Below, in pieces: positions 9,101 through 18,409 of a DNA stretch of 64,000 nt. The position numbers were made by a program, and so were the translations under genes. Each line of letters begins with the position of its first letter. The stretch's first letter is position 1. The notes beneath the pieces are model-generated. The model worked only from the letters and a program-made list of their open reading frames with translations. It searched no databases and was not told the origin of the DNA. The DNA lies in contig NZ_OZ257250.1 of NCBI RefSeq assembly GCF_965279545.1, forward strand, positions 372,001-436,000, given 5' to 3'. Origin of the DNA: Methylibium sp965279545 (lineage in GTDB: Bacteria; Pseudomonadota; Gammaproteobacteria; Burkholderiales; Burkholderiaceae_C).

Positions 9101-10174
9101 ATGAAAGCAACGACTTGCGCAATGGCCGTGGCGCTGGCCCTGGGTGTCGCGGCCATCAATTCGGCGGCCGATGGCCGTGCGACGAACCCGGCCCTCGATC
9201 CGCTCGATCCGCTGGTGCTGCCCGCGGTCCGGACACCGCGGGCAGCCCAGTCGGTCCTGGTTGCCATCACGAGGGCCGGCGAGCGTCTGATCGCCGTGGG
9301 CGAGGGAGGCATCGTGCTGACCAGCGACGACGACGGCAAGACGTGGGCGCAGGCCGAGGTGCCCGTGAGCGTCACGCTGACCAGCGTGCAGTTCGTGACG
9401 CCGTCGCTCGGCTGGGCGGTGGGACACAGCGGTGTCGTGCTCTCCACCGTCGACGGCGGGCGCTCCTGGTCGAAGAAGTTCGACGGTCTCAGGCGGGTCC
9501 AGGCGAAGGGCGACGACACGCAGAACCCTCAGTCCGGGATGGCCGCCGGAGGGGCGAGCGATCCCTTGCTGGACATCCACTTTCTCGACGCACAGCGAGG
9601 CTTCGCGGTCGGCGCCTTCGGCCTGTTGCTGCGGACGAAGGATGGTGGCGCTACCTGGGAGTCCTGGGAGAAGCATCTGCCGAACCCCGACGGAAACCAC
9701 CTGTACGGCGTCCGTTCGGCTGGGGACCATGTCTATGTCGTCGGAGAACGCGGCAGCATCTATGCGTCCCGGGACGGCGGAGAGACCTTCACCGCGCTGA
9801 AATCACCCTACGAAGGAAGCTTCTTCGGGCTGACCGTTGCCTCCAGCGGACCCTTGGTGGTGTACGGATTGCGCGGCCGAGCATTCGCTTCGGAGGACCA
9901 GGGCGACACCTGGCATCCCCTCGACGTGGCGGCCGGCAGCGCCTGGACCGGTGCGGCGGCGATGCCGGACAGGCGCATAGCGCTGGTCGGCCAGGCCGGT
10001 GACGTCGCCGTCGGCGACGAGCACGGCCGGGCCTTCGAACCGGTCGGTGGACGGCGGGCATCGCTGTCCGCTGCCGTGGCCAACCGGCATGGCGATCTGG
10101 TGGCCGTGGGCCCGAGAGGTGTCCTCGTGATCGACATGTCATCCCTCAAGCGACAGCAAGGCGGCAAGTCATGA
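9101..10174 (+). CDS. YCF48/BNR-repeat beta-propeller periplasmic protein
   Basis: This 357-residue protein has a signal peptide (MKATTCAMAVALALGVAAINSAADG) and repeated propeller blades ending in Asp-box type motifs: TSDDDGKTWAQ, STVDGGRSW, RTKDGGATWESW, ASRDGGETFTAL, ASEDQGDTWHPL. YCF48-like propellers are assembly or binding scaffolds, and in this context accompany RND transporters. Its stop overlaps the next start (ATGA at 10171), so it is translationally coupled to the MMPL gene. Likely a periplasmic partner of that transporter. Confidence 0.9.
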   Translation: MKATTCAMAVALALGVAAINSAADGRATNPALDPLDPLVLPAVRTPRAAQSVLVAITRAGERLIAVGEGGIVLTSDDDGKTWAQAEVPVSVTLTSVQFVTPSLGWAVGHSGVVLSTVDGGRSWSKKFDGLRRVQAKGDDTQNPQSGMAAGGASDPLLDIHFLDAQRGFAVGAFGLLLRTKDGGATWESWEKHLPNPDGNHLYGVRSAGDHVYVVGERGSIYASRDGGETFTALKSPYEGSFFGLTVASSGPLVVYGLRGRAFASEDQGDTWHPLDVAAGSAWTGAAAMPDRRIALVGQAGDVAVGDEHGRAFEPVGGRRASLSAAVANRHGDLVAVGPRGVLVIDMSSLKRQQGGKS

Positions 10175-12606
10175 TGGGCGAAACGGGCCAGGGCGCGGGT
10201 CTGATGGCCGACCCGGCGATGACCTTCGATCCGCGGACAGGCTCCTGGGTCGAGCGGCTCTTCTTCAATCACCGGCGGCTCGTCGTCGTCGCCTGCCTGC
10301 TCGTGACGCTGATCCTGGGGTTCCAGGCGACCCGGCTCCAGCTTGCAGCCAGCTTCGAACGGATGCTGCCGAGCGAGCACCCCTACATCGTCAACCTGCG
10401 CGAATACGAGAAGCAGCTGGCGGGCTCGGGCAACGTTCTGCGGATTGCGGTCGCCACGAGCCACGACTCCATCTTCTACCCGGACTACATGGAGACGCTG
10501 CGCAAGATGAACGACGAGATCTACCTCCTGCCCGGAGTGGATCGCGCATTCATGAAGTCGCTCTACATGTCTGCGGTGCGGTGGATCGCGGTGACGGAGC
10601 AGGGACTCGAAGGCGGGCCGGTCATGCCCGATGGCTTTGACGGTTCGCCTGGGAAGATGGCCGAGCTGCGGCAGAACATCGAGCGCTCCGGCCAGATCGG
10701 ACTGCTGGTCGCGGCCGATTTCAAGTCGACGATCCTGTCCGTGCCAATGCTCGACGTGGACCCGGCGACCGGGCACCCGCTCGACTACCAGTCGCTGAAC
10801 GAGAAGCTCGAGCAGCTGCGGGCGAGATACCAGTCGCAAGACGTCGAGATCCGCATGATCGGGTTCGCAAAGCTCGCCGGCGACCTGATGGACGGCTTGC
10901 AGCAGGTGCTGCTGTTCTTCGCTGTGGCGATCGCGATCTGCACGCTGGTGCTCTTCTGGTACACGCGCTGCGTCAGGAGCACCCTGCTCGTCGTGCTGTG
11001 CTCGATGGTGGCCGTGATCTGGCTGCTCGGCCTGCTGCCGCTGCTGGGGTTCAACCTCAACCCGTACTCGATCCTGGTGCCTTTCCTCGTCTTCGCGATC
11101 GGCATGAGCCATGGCGCGCAGAAGATGAACGGGATCATGCAGGACATCGGCAGGGGAGCGCCCAAGCTGATCGCGGCACGGCTGACGTTTCGACGGCTGT
11201 TCCTGGCAGGCCTGACGGCGCTGCTGGCCGATGCCGTCGGCTTCGCGGTGCTCACGGTGATCAAGATCCCGGTGATCCAGGACCTGGCCCTGGCGGCCAG
11301 TCTGGGCGTGGCGGTGCTCGTCTTCACGAATCTGGTGCTGCTGCCGGTGCTGCTGTCCTACATCGGCGTCAGCCCGAATGCCGCGCAGAGAAGCCTCTCG
11401 GCCGAAAACGGCTACGGGGCGGGCGGCGAACTCAGGAAGCACCCATTCTGGGCAGTGCTCGACCTGTTCACCGAGCGCAAGTGGGCTGCAGTGGCCCTGG
11501 CGACAGCGGCTGTCGTCGGTGCCGCCGGCTTCGCAGTCAGTCTCCATCTGAAGATCGGCGATCTCGATCCGGGCGCACCGGAACTCCGGGCCGACTCCCG
11601 CTACAACCTCGACAGCGCCTACATCGTCGAGCACTACGCCGCGAGCAGCGACGTCTACACGGTGATGATCCCGACGCCACGCGACCAGTGTTCACAGTAC
11701 GCGACCCTGCTGCGCGTCAGTGCACTGGAGACGGCGCTCAAGGCGCTGCCGGGTGTGGAGTCGACGATGTCGTTCGTGGGCACCGCCAAGAGCGGCCAGG
11801 TGGGGTTCGCAGAGGGAAATCCCAAGTGGTACGAGATCTCCCGGGACCAGGCGAGCATCAACTCCGTCACCCAATATGCGCCGCGCGAGACTCTGGATGC
11901 GCAATGCAGCTTCCTGACGATCCAGGCCTACCTGACAGATCACAAGGCCGACACGCTCTCAGCGGTATCCCGGGTGGTCGACGACTTCGGCGGACAGTAC
12001 AACAACGAGCAGGCGAAGTTCCTTTCGGCGGCAGGCAATGCCGGCATCGAAGCGGCGACGAACAGCGTCGTGAAGGAAGCCAATCGCCAGATGCTGCTGA
12101 TCGTCTATGCCGCGGTGATGCTGCTGTGCTTCGTGACCTTCCGTTCCTGGCGTGCCGTGCTGTGTGCGGTGCTGCCACTGGTGCTGACCTCCATCCTGTG
12201 CGAGGCGCTGATGGTGTGGCTGGGTATCGGCGTGAAGGTGGCGACGTTGCCGGTCGTCGCACTTGGCGTCGGCATTGGCGTCGACTACTCGCTGTATGTG
12301 CTGAGCGTGACCCTTGCCGAGATGAAGACGGGAAAGAGCCTCTCGGAGTCCTACTACCGCGCCTTGCTGTTCACCGGCAAGGTGGTCGTCCTGACCGGAA
12401 TGACCCTCGGCATTGCCGTGGCGACCTGGGCGTTCTCGCCGATCAAGTTCCAGGGCGACATGGGGATCCTGCTGGCCTTCATGTTCCTCTGGAACATGCT
12501 GGGCGCGCTCGTGCTGCTGCCAGCCCTGGCGACGTTCCTGCTCAAGCCCACGATCGTGCAACGGACGTCGACTCCGGAGTCCGCCAGGGTGGAGGTGAGC
12601 GCATGA
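10171..12606 (+). CDS. RND/MMPL-family transporter
   Basis: This 811-residue protein has two similar halves, each with one N-terminal membrane helix, a large periplasmic loop and a five-helix block. Helix 1 is RRLVVVACLLVTLILGF. The conserved SSD-like segments are FLVFAIGMSHGAQKMNGIMQ in half one and LGVGIGVDYSLYVLSVTLAEM in half two. MMPL/HpnN-type RND proteins move lipids, sterols and other hydrophobic molecules using the proton gradient. The start overlaps the YCF48 gene by 4 bp. With DUF1302/DUF1329 it forms an envelope module, likely for uptake or export of the catabolic substrate. Confidence 0.93.
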   Translation: MMGETGQGAGLMADPAMTFDPRTGSWVERLFFNHRRLVVVACLLVTLILGFQATRLQLAASFERMLPSEHPYIVNLREYEKQLAGSGNVLRIAVATSHDSIFYPDYMETLRKMNDEIYLLPGVDRAFMKSLYMSAVRWIAVTEQGLEGGPVMPDGFDGSPGKMAELRQNIERSGQIGLLVAADFKSTILSVPMLDVDPATGHPLDYQSLNEKLEQLRARYQSQDVEIRMIGFAKLAGDLMDGLQQVLLFFAVAIAICTLVLFWYTRCVRSTLLVVLCSMVAVIWLLGLLPLLGFNLNPYSILVPFLVFAIGMSHGAQKMNGIMQDIGRGAPKLIAARLTFRRLFLAGLTALLADAVGFAVLTVIKIPVIQDLALAASLGVAVLVFTNLVLLPVLLSYIGVSPNAAQRSLSAENGYGAGGELRKHPFWAVLDLFTERKWAAVALATAAVVGAAGFAVSLHLKIGDLDPGAPELRADSRYNLDSAYIVEHYAASSDVYTVMIPTPRDQCSQYATLLRVSALETALKALPGVESTMSFVGTAKSGQVGFAEGNPKWYEISRDQASINSVTQYAPRETLDAQCSFLTIQAYLTDHKADTLSAVSRVVDDFGGQYNNEQAKFLSAAGNAGIEAATNSVVKEANRQMLLIVYAAVMLLCFVTFRSWRAVLCAVLPLVLTSILCEALMVWLGIGVKVATLPVVALGVGIGVDYSLYVLSVTLAEMKTGKSLSESYYRALLFTGKVVVLTGMTLGIAVATWAFSPIKFQGDMGILLAFMFLWNMLGALVLLPALATFLLKPTIVQRTSTPESARVEVSA

Positions 12607-12667
12607 ACCGCAACTCGGAAGCCTGTCTTGTCGGAGCGTCGATGACGCGCCATTTTTTGGGAGAGCC

Positions 12668-13270
12668 ATGATGAGCCTTGAGAACTGGACGCCTAGCAAT
12701 GTCGATCTCGACAAGGCGCGCGTCGCTGCCACGCAGCGGCGGGACGCCAACCGGGTGAAGATGCTTCATCACCACGCCTTCCGCTGCAGGAATGCAGAGG
12801 AAACCCGTTCCTTCTACGAAGGACTGCTGGGCTTCCCGCTGGTGGCTGCGTGCATCGAGCCGATCGATCCGCTGACCAACGAGCCGAAGCCCTACATGCA
12901 CATGTACTTCGAGCTTGCGGATGGCAGCGCGCTTGCGTTCTTCGATTACCCCTCCCACTTCAAGGCGAGCGACTTCCCGGAGGTCGACCAGTTCGGCCAT
13001 CACATCGCCATGGAAGTGAAGGGCGGCGACGCGGTGATCGATGCATACAAGGACAAGCTGACCCAGGCCGGCATCGACGTGCTCGAGATCGATCATGGCT
13101 ACTGCCGGTCCATCTATTTCTACGACCCGAACGGGATGCGCGTCGAGTTCGCCACCAACGTCTCCGTGACGGAGCGCTTCTTCGCTGACAAGTACCAGTC
13201 CGTGGACGCCGACATGTCGGCATGGAAGAAGTTGCGCGAACAGCACTTCGGACAGCAGCAGACGGCCTGA
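12668..13270 (+). CDS. VOC-family dioxygenase/glyoxalase-like protein
   Basis: This 200-residue protein has VOC metal-site elements: LHHHAFRC (His34-36), FGHHIAMEVKGG, and SIYFYDPNGMRVEFA with the Glu of the 2-His-1-Glu triad. The spacing suits a type I extradiol dioxygenase or a VOC isomerase. The residues between (FYEGLLGFPLVAA) match the family. It is followed by an alpha/beta hydrolase 31 bp later, a pairing typical of meta-cleavage pathways, so ring opening is a reasonable inference but not proven. Tandem ATGs at 12668 and 12671 make the start uncertain by one codon. Confidence 0.85.
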   Translation: MMSLENWTPSNVDLDKARVAATQRRDANRVKMLHHHAFRCRNAEETRSFYEGLLGFPLVAACIEPIDPLTNEPKPYMHMYFELADGSALAFFDYPSHFKASDFPEVDQFGHHIAMEVKGGDAVIDAYKDKLTQAGIDVLEIDHGYCRSIYFYDPNGMRVEFATNVSVTERFFADKYQSVDADMSAWKKLREQHFGQQQTA

Positions 13271-13301
13271 AGACACAGGCGAACCTCTGCGACTCGCACC
13301 C

Positions 13302-14162
13302 ATGAGCACCTTCGAACAGGCCCCGGTCGAACTGACATCCAGCGATGGATGTCGGATCGCCGCGTGGCACAACGGCAATCCGGCTGGGCGAGCAGTCGTG
13401 CTGCTGCATGGCTTCTCGCTCGACCATACCGTCTGGGACCGCGTGCGATCTGATCCTGGACTGTCGGAACGTTGCCATCTCGTTGCACCCGATCTGCGAG
13501 GGCACGGCCGTTCTGGGCGTCCCGCCGACATTCACGGCTACACGAGCGGAAAGCTGTGGGCCGACGACCTGAAGACCATCGTCGATTCGCTCGCGCTGGA
13601 TCGGCCGATCCTCGTGGGTTGGTCGTACAGCGGGCGTGCCGTCAACGACTATCTGCGCCACCACGGATCGATCAACGTCGCGGGGCTCGTCTTCGTCGCG
13701 GCTGCCACGCTCGCCGATCTCAGCGCGATCGGTCCTGCCCATCGCTGTCTTGCAGAACTTTGCTCGCCGGAGCCGGAGATCGGGCAGGCTGCATCGAGCA
13801 CCTTCCTGCGCGAGGTGCTGCGACAGGTGCCCGGCTCCGAGACCTACGAGAAGTTCGCCGCTGCGCTCGCCCGTACGACGCCCCAGCAGAGGACCTGGCT
13901 GCGGAGCCGGGCGCTGGATTACGACGGGATGCTGGCGGCACTCGATCTGCCCGTCCTCGTCTGCCACGGGGCCGAGGACAGTGTCGTCCTGCCGGTGCTG
14001 GCACAGAAGCTCGGCGCGGTCATGAAGCAGGCCCGGATCTCGATCTACCCCACGTGCGGACATGCTCCGTTCATTGAAGACCCCAGACGATTCTGCGAGG
14101 AACTCCTGCAATTCGTCGTTCAGACCGACGCCGAGCGATGCGCGGCGTCCATCACCTCCTAG
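13302..14162 (+). CDS. Alpha/beta hydrolase
   Basis: This 286-residue protein has the alpha/beta hydrolase layout: oxyanion HGFSLDHTVW (about 36-45), DLRGHGRS, nucleophile elbow GWSYSG with Ser108, acid Asp in CHGAEDSVVLP and His in CGHAPFIEDP. This family includes meta-cleavage-product hydrolases, lactonases and esterases. It sits just after a VOC dioxygenase, so hydrolysis of a ring-fission product or an enol-lactone is plausible. The substrate cannot be read from the sequence. Confidence 0.9.
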   Translation: MSTFEQAPVELTSSDGCRIAAWHNGNPAGRAVVLLHGFSLDHTVWDRVRSDPGLSERCHLVAPDLRGHGRSGRPADIHGYTSGKLWADDLKTIVDSLALDRPILVGWSYSGRAVNDYLRHHGSINVAGLVFVAAATLADLSAIGPAHRCLAELCSPEPEIGQAASSTFLREVLRQVPGSETYEKFAAALARTTPQQRTWLRSRALDYDGMLAALDLPVLVCHGAEDSVVLPVLAQKLGAVMKQARISIYPTCGHAPFIEDPRRFCEELLQFVVQTDAERCAASITS

Positions 14163-14177
14163 CGAAAGAAGGAAGAT

Positions 14178-15044
14178 ATGAAGATTCTCGTCATCGGCGG
14201 CACGGGCACCATCGGATCCCGGGTCGTGAACGGCTTGCTGAGCAAGGGTGTGAACGTCAATGTCATGACCCGCGATCCGGCCAAGGCCACCGGGCTGCCC
14301 AAGGGCGCGACGGCGGTGTTTGGCAATCTCTCGGATCCGCATGCGACGCGCGACTCGTTCAAGGGCATCGACCGCGTCTTCATGCTGAACGCCGCCAGCA
14401 CGGCAGAGGCCTACGAAGGAATCATGGGCGTGCTGCTGGCCAAGGACGCGGACGTGGGGCGCTTCGTGTACATGAGCACGCACCGCGCGGACCTCACCGA
14501 GTTTCTTCCCATCGGTGGAGGCACGAAGCTGCCGGTCGAGAAGGCGGTTGCCATCTCCGGCATGCCGTTCACGATCCTGCGGCCGAACAACTTCTTCCAG
14601 AACGACTATTGGTACAAGGATTCGATGCTCAACGATGGCATCTATCCCCAGCCGATTGGCTTCAAGGGCATGTCGCGCGTCGATGCCCGCGATATCGCGG
14701 ACGTGGCCGTGTCGACACTGCTGAACGAGGGCCATGCGGGGCAGACCTACAACATCACCGGTCCACGTGTCGAGACCGGACCCAGCAGCGCAGCGGCCTG
14801 GTCGACCGCCCTGAACAGGAAAATCGAGTACGCCGGCAACGACATGGAGCTGTTCGAGCGCATGCACGGGTTCATGGGCTCCGCGCTGGTGAACGTGTAC
14901 CGGCGCTTCTACGAGTTCTACCAGGAGCACGGCCTGTTCGCGACGGAGCAGGACATCGCCGGAACCACCAGGCTGCTGGGCCGCGCGCCGCGTTCCCTCG
15001 AATCGTTCGCCATCGAGACCGCGAAAGAGTGGGCCGCCAAGTGA
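14178..15044 (+). CDS. NmrA-family NAD(P)-binding protein
   Basis: This 288-residue protein starts MKILVIGGTGTIGSRVVNG, with the NAD(P) glycine motif GGTGTIG at 8-14, and continues as an atypical SDR (MPFTILRPNNFFQNDY). NmrA-like proteins act as redox sensors or quinone/aldehyde reductases. A ribosome site (GAAAGAAGGAAG) precedes the ATG. It is placed between a hydrolase and a DoxX gene, in the same direction as the operon. A reductase for a quinoid or keto intermediate is an inference. Confidence 0.88.
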   Translation: MKILVIGGTGTIGSRVVNGLLSKGVNVNVMTRDPAKATGLPKGATAVFGNLSDPHATRDSFKGIDRVFMLNAASTAEAYEGIMGVLLAKDADVGRFVYMSTHRADLTEFLPIGGGTKLPVEKAVAISGMPFTILRPNNFFQNDYWYKDSMLNDGIYPQPIGFKGMSRVDARDIADVAVSTLLNEGHAGQTYNITGPRVETGPSSAAAWSTALNRKIEYAGNDMELFERMHGFMGSALVNVYRRFYEFYQEHGLFATEQDIAGTTRLLGRAPRSLESFAIETAKEWAAK

Positions 15045-15096
15045 CTTCGGCATACGTGGTGCTGCGAAAGTCCAGCCAGGATGCAGGGGAGATGCG

Positions 15097-15528
15097 ATGA
15101 AGGACATGCAAGGCGCCGCGGCGCTGATCGGCCGGGTATTCGTTGCTCACGTGTTCGTCGTGGCATCGGTCATGAAGCTCATGAACTTCGCGGCAACGGC
15201 CGGGTTCATGACGAGTCTTGGCGTGCCATATGCGCCGGTGCTGCTCGGTCTGAGCCTGCCGATCGAGCTGATCGGCGGCCTGATGATCGTCGTCGGCTGG
15301 CAGGTCCGGTGGGCGGCCCTGGCGCTTGCCGCGTGGCTGGTGATCGTGACGCCGATCTTTCACGCCTTCTGGGGCCTGGACCCGATCCAGACCCAGAACG
15401 AGATGAATCACTTCATGAAGAACGTGTCGATTCTCGGGGCCTTGCTGTTCATCTCGGCGATGGGGCCGGGTGGCCTCAGCGTCGACGCAATCCGGACCCG
15501 CAGGAGTGGGCTGGACGGGACGCGATAG
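15097..15528 (+). CDS. DoxX-family membrane protein
   Basis: This 143-residue protein has four hydrophobic helices: ALIGRVFVAHVFVVASVMKL, APVLLGLSLPIELIGGLMIVVGW, AALALAAWLVIVTPIFHAF and VSILGALLFISAM. That arrangement and LIGRVF...F..S...KL are typical of DoxX. DoxX proteins occur with quinone-linked oxidoreductases in respiratory or sulfur/aromatic redox systems. It lies just upstream of a WrbA-type quinone reductase, which suits a shared redox role. Confidence 0.87.
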   Translation: MKDMQGAAALIGRVFVAHVFVVASVMKLMNFAATAGFMTSLGVPYAPVLLGLSLPIELIGGLMIVVGWQVRWAALALAAWLVIVTPIFHAFWGLDPIQTQNEMNHFMKNVSILGALLFISAMGPGGLSVDAIRTRRSGLDGTR

Positions 15529-15575
15529 CGCCACCCTGACTGTTCAAGCAACTTGATCGACGACAGGCGGATCGA

Positions 15576-16193
15576 ATGACAAAGGTTCAGATAGTCTTCT
15601 ACAGCATGTACGGCCATGTCCGGCTTCTTGCCGAGGCCGTGGCGGAGGGCGCGCGGCGTGTCCCGGGTGCCGAGGTCGGTCTCTTCCAGGTGCCCGAACT
15701 CGTTCCCGACGAGGTCCTGCAGAAGAGCGGCGCGCTGCAGGCACGGTCGGCCTTCGCACACGTCCCCGTAGCCGTCCCGGAGCAACTGGCGGATGCCGAC
15801 GTGATCATCTTCGGGACGCCGACGCGTTTCGGGAACATGTGCGCGCAGATGCGCAATTTCCTGGACCAGACCGGAGGCCTGTGGGCCAGGGGCGCGCTGA
15901 TCGGCAAGGTCGGCAGCGTGTTCACCAGCGCGGCAAGCCAGCATGGCGGCCACGAGACGACCCTTACCTCCTTCCACACCACGCTACTTCACCACGGCAT
16001 GGTGATCGTCGGGACGCCTTACTCGTGCACCGCGCTTGGCAATGTCGACGAGATCACGGGCGGAACGCCCTACGGCGCCAGCACGGTGGCGAAGCTCGAT
16101 GGCAGCCGGTTGCCGTCGGAGAACGAGCTGACGATCGCGCGTTTCCAGGGCGAGCACGCCACGAAGATCGGCCACCGGCTTGCGGGTCGTTGA
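15576..16193 (+). CDS. WrbA-type NAD(P)H:quinone oxidoreductase (flavodoxin fold)
   Basis: This 205-residue protein matches the WrbA family length (about 200). The FMN-phosphate loop is SMYGHVRLLAEAVAEGA, followed by PTRFGNMCAQMRNFLDQTGGLW and FTSAASQHGGHETTLTSFHT. WrbA reduces quinones by two electrons, preventing semiquinone formation. In a cluster that should produce catechols or hydroquinones, it likely keeps quinoid by-products reduced. An ATG at 15576 follows GACAGGCGG. Confidence 0.93.
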   Translation: MTKVQIVFYSMYGHVRLLAEAVAEGARRVPGAEVGLFQVPELVPDEVLQKSGALQARSAFAHVPVAVPEQLADADVIIFGTPTRFGNMCAQMRNFLDQTGGLWARGALIGKVGSVFTSAASQHGGHETTLTSFHTTLLHHGMVIVGTPYSCTALGNVDEITGGTPYGASTVAKLDGSRLPSENELTIARFQGEHATKIGHRLAGR

Positions 16194-16333
16194 GCGACGC
16201 CTGTCCGTGCGAATGGCAAGTCACCCGAGCAGCCTGATCTCGAATGAGCGGTGCGTCCGTGTGCCGCGGCGAGCAGCCACTGCCGTATCTGTTCTGACAT
16301 GAACCCTGTCCCTACCCATCGGAGATCATCGAC

Positions 16334-17353
16334 GTGAAGTATCTGGAGAACGCCTGGTACGCCGCCGCGTGGAGCGAGGAGATCGTGGATGCGCTGCTTC
16401 CCCGCAAACTGCTGGGTCGGCCGCTCGTGCTGTACCGCAACCCCGCGGGAAAGGTCAACGCGCTGATCGATCGGTGCCCGCACCGATTCGCCCCGTTGCA
16501 CATGGGAAAGTTGCACGGCGACGTGGTGGAGTGCCCGTATCACGGCCTGCGCTTCGACGGCAGCGGGACCTGTGTCCACAACCCGCATGGCGACGGCGCG
16601 ATCCCGCGCGCAGCCTGTGTGCCGAGTCATCCGGTCGTCGAGAGGCATCGCCTCGTGTGGGTCTGGATGGGTGCACCCGAACTGGCCGACGCATCGTCGA
16701 TCCCGGATTTCAGCTACGTCGACGATCCCGCCTACACCACCGTGACCGGTTCGGTCTCGGGAGCCGGCCACTACGAGCTGTACAGCGACAACATCCTGGA
16801 CCTCGGCCATGCCGAGTTCCTGCACACGGGCCTGGGTGCGCCGGCCTTCACGAAGGGGCCCCGCGAGATCTACCAGGACGGATTGACCGTCTGGTCCAAC
16901 GTCCACAGCCTGAACGACTATCTCTCGCCCCTGCACGCCGCGCTGAAGCAGCTCGAGGGCCGTCGACTGGACTGGTGGGTCGACACGCGCTGGGATCCAC
17001 CGGCGAGCATGGACCTGACGCTCTACGTCGACGAGATCGGTGGTTCGCGGCAGACGGCCAAGTGGATCGATCGGACCTTCCACATCATGACGCCGGAGAC
17101 GGAGTCGACCACCCACTACTTCTGGGCAGCCAGCAGGAACTACCGCCGCGAGGACGCCGAGCTGAGCCGCGCGATGCAAGAAGGTTTCACCGCCGCCTTC
17201 GAGAACGAGGACAAGCCGATGATCGCCGCCCAGCAGGCGAACATGGAGACGACCGACTTCTGGTCGCTGCGTCCGGTCCTGCTCGCAGGCGATGCGGGCG
17301 GGGTGCGTGCGCGCCGGGTCCTGGCGGGACTGATCTCCGGTGCGCGCACCTGA
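16334..17353 (+). CDS. Rieske non-heme iron oxygenase A1 (VanA/dicamba-demethylase type)
   Basis: This 339-residue protein has a Rieske 2Fe-2S site (Cys48, His50, Cys67, His70 in CPHR...CPYH) and a mononuclear-iron segment DNILDLGHAEFLH with His159 and His164. Length and the CVHNPHGDGAIPRAA block match VanA and dicamba O-demethylases, which remove methyl groups or hydroxylate aromatic acids. The start is GTG with GGAG 9 bp upstream. The ferredoxin-reductase gene follows 12 bp downstream and is the likely electron donor. The substrate is unknown. Confidence 0.93.
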   Translation: MKYLENAWYAAAWSEEIVDALLPRKLLGRPLVLYRNPAGKVNALIDRCPHRFAPLHMGKLHGDVVECPYHGLRFDGSGTCVHNPHGDGAIPRAACVPSHPVVERHRLVWVWMGAPELADASSIPDFSYVDDPAYTTVTGSVSGAGHYELYSDNILDLGHAEFLHTGLGAPAFTKGPREIYQDGLTVWSNVHSLNDYLSPLHAALKQLEGRRLDWWVDTRWDPPASMDLTLYVDEIGGSRQTAKWIDRTFHIMTPETESTTHYFWAASRNYRREDAELSRAMQEGFTAAFENEDKPMIAAQQANMETTDFWSLRPVLLAGDAGGVRARRVLAGLISGART

Positions 17354-17365
17354 CCATCGAGGTAG

Positions 17366-18409
17366 ATGAACGTGATCGAATCGAACGAGCTGGCCGGCGT
17401 GCCGGCGATGCAGACGAGCCGCGCCGTGGACGATCTGCCCGGAGCCATCCGGGTCGGCGTCGCACGCAAGCGCCAGGAGGCCGAGGACATCTGCAGTTTC
17501 GAGCTGGTGGGTTTCTCGGGGTCCGCGCTTCCCGTGTTCACGCCCGGGGCCCACATCGACGTCCGGATTCCGGGTGATGGCGATCTGGTGCGCCAGTACT
17601 CGTTGTCGAACTCTGCCGAAGAGCGGCATCGCTACGTGATCGCCGTGCTGAAGGAGCCGCAGTCGCGCGGCGGGTCGACCGGGATGCACGAGCGAGTCAT
17701 GGAGGGCGACGTCCTCCAGATCAGCTCGCCGCGGAACCATTTCGAGCTTACGCCGCAGGCCGAGCAGGGGTCGTCGATCCTGATCGCCGGTGGCATCGGG
17801 ATCACGCCGCTGCTTTCGATGGCCGACCACCTGGCTCGCAGGAAGGCGGACTTCGAATTCCATTACTGCGCGCGCTCGGCCGAGCGCATGGCGTTCAGGA
17901 GTCGCCTCCAGCAGTCTGCGTACGCGGACCGGATCAACCTGTACGTCGACCAGGGCGAGGGTGCTTCGCGGATCGACATCGCCCGGGTCCTGCAGGTGCC
18001 TTCACCGACACGCCATCTCTATGTGTGCGGGCCGGAAGGCTTCCTGAACGCCGTGACCATCGGGGCGCGTCAAGCGGGGTGGCAGGACGGGAATGTCCAC
18101 TTCGAGCACTTCAGTCACCGGGTCGAAGCGTCAGAAAGCGATGCGGCCTTCGACGTGAAGCTGGCCCGGTCCGGAAGGACGATCCGCGTTGCAGCCAATC
18201 AGACGGTCGTCGAGGCGCTAGCGAAGAACGGCGTCGAGCTGCAGGTGTCCTGCGAGCAGGGTGTGTGCGGAACCTGTCTGACGCGTGTGCTCGAAGGCAT
18301 TCCCGACCATAAGGATGTCTACATGACACCCGACGAGCAGGCCAGGAACGACCAGTTCACGCCCTGCTGTTCGCGTTCGAGGACGCCGACGCTGGTCCTC
18401 GATCTATGA
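17366..18409 (+). CDS. Oxygenase reductase (FMN, NAD and plant-type 2Fe-2S domains, VanB type)
   Basis: This 347-residue protein has, in order, an FMN domain (RQYSLSN), an NAD domain (LIAGGIGITPLLSMADHL, YVCGPEGFL) and a C-terminal plant-type ferredoxin with Cys ligands CEQGVCGTC and the distal Cys in FTPCCS. It passes electrons from NADH to the Rieske oxygenase just upstream. About 30 N-terminal residues precede the core and may be extra. Its stop overlaps the next gene's start (ATGA), so the ligase is co-translated. It may also serve the two further Rieske genes at 21.7 and 22.8 kb, which lack their own reductase. Confidence 0.94.
   Translation: MNVIESNELAGVPAMQTSRAVDDLPGAIRVGVARKRQEAEDICSFELVGFSGSALPVFTPGAHIDVRIPGDGDLVRQYSLSNSAEERHRYVIAVLKEPQSRGGSTGMHERVMEGDVLQISSPRNHFELTPQAEQGSSILIAGGIGITPLLSMADHLARRKADFEFHYCARSAERMAFRSRLQQSAYADRINLYVDQGEGASRIDIARVLQVPSPTRHLYVCGPEGFLNAVTIGARQAGWQDGNVHFEHFSHRVEASESDAAFDVKLARSGRTIRVAANQTVVEALAKNGVELQVSCEQGVCGTCLTRVLEGIPDHKDVYMTPDEQARNDQFTPCCSRSRTPTLVLDL

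Noticed and set aside
15544..15977. Minus-strand open frames opposite the WrbA gene
   Set aside because: Shadows of the plus-strand flavodoxin-like gene.
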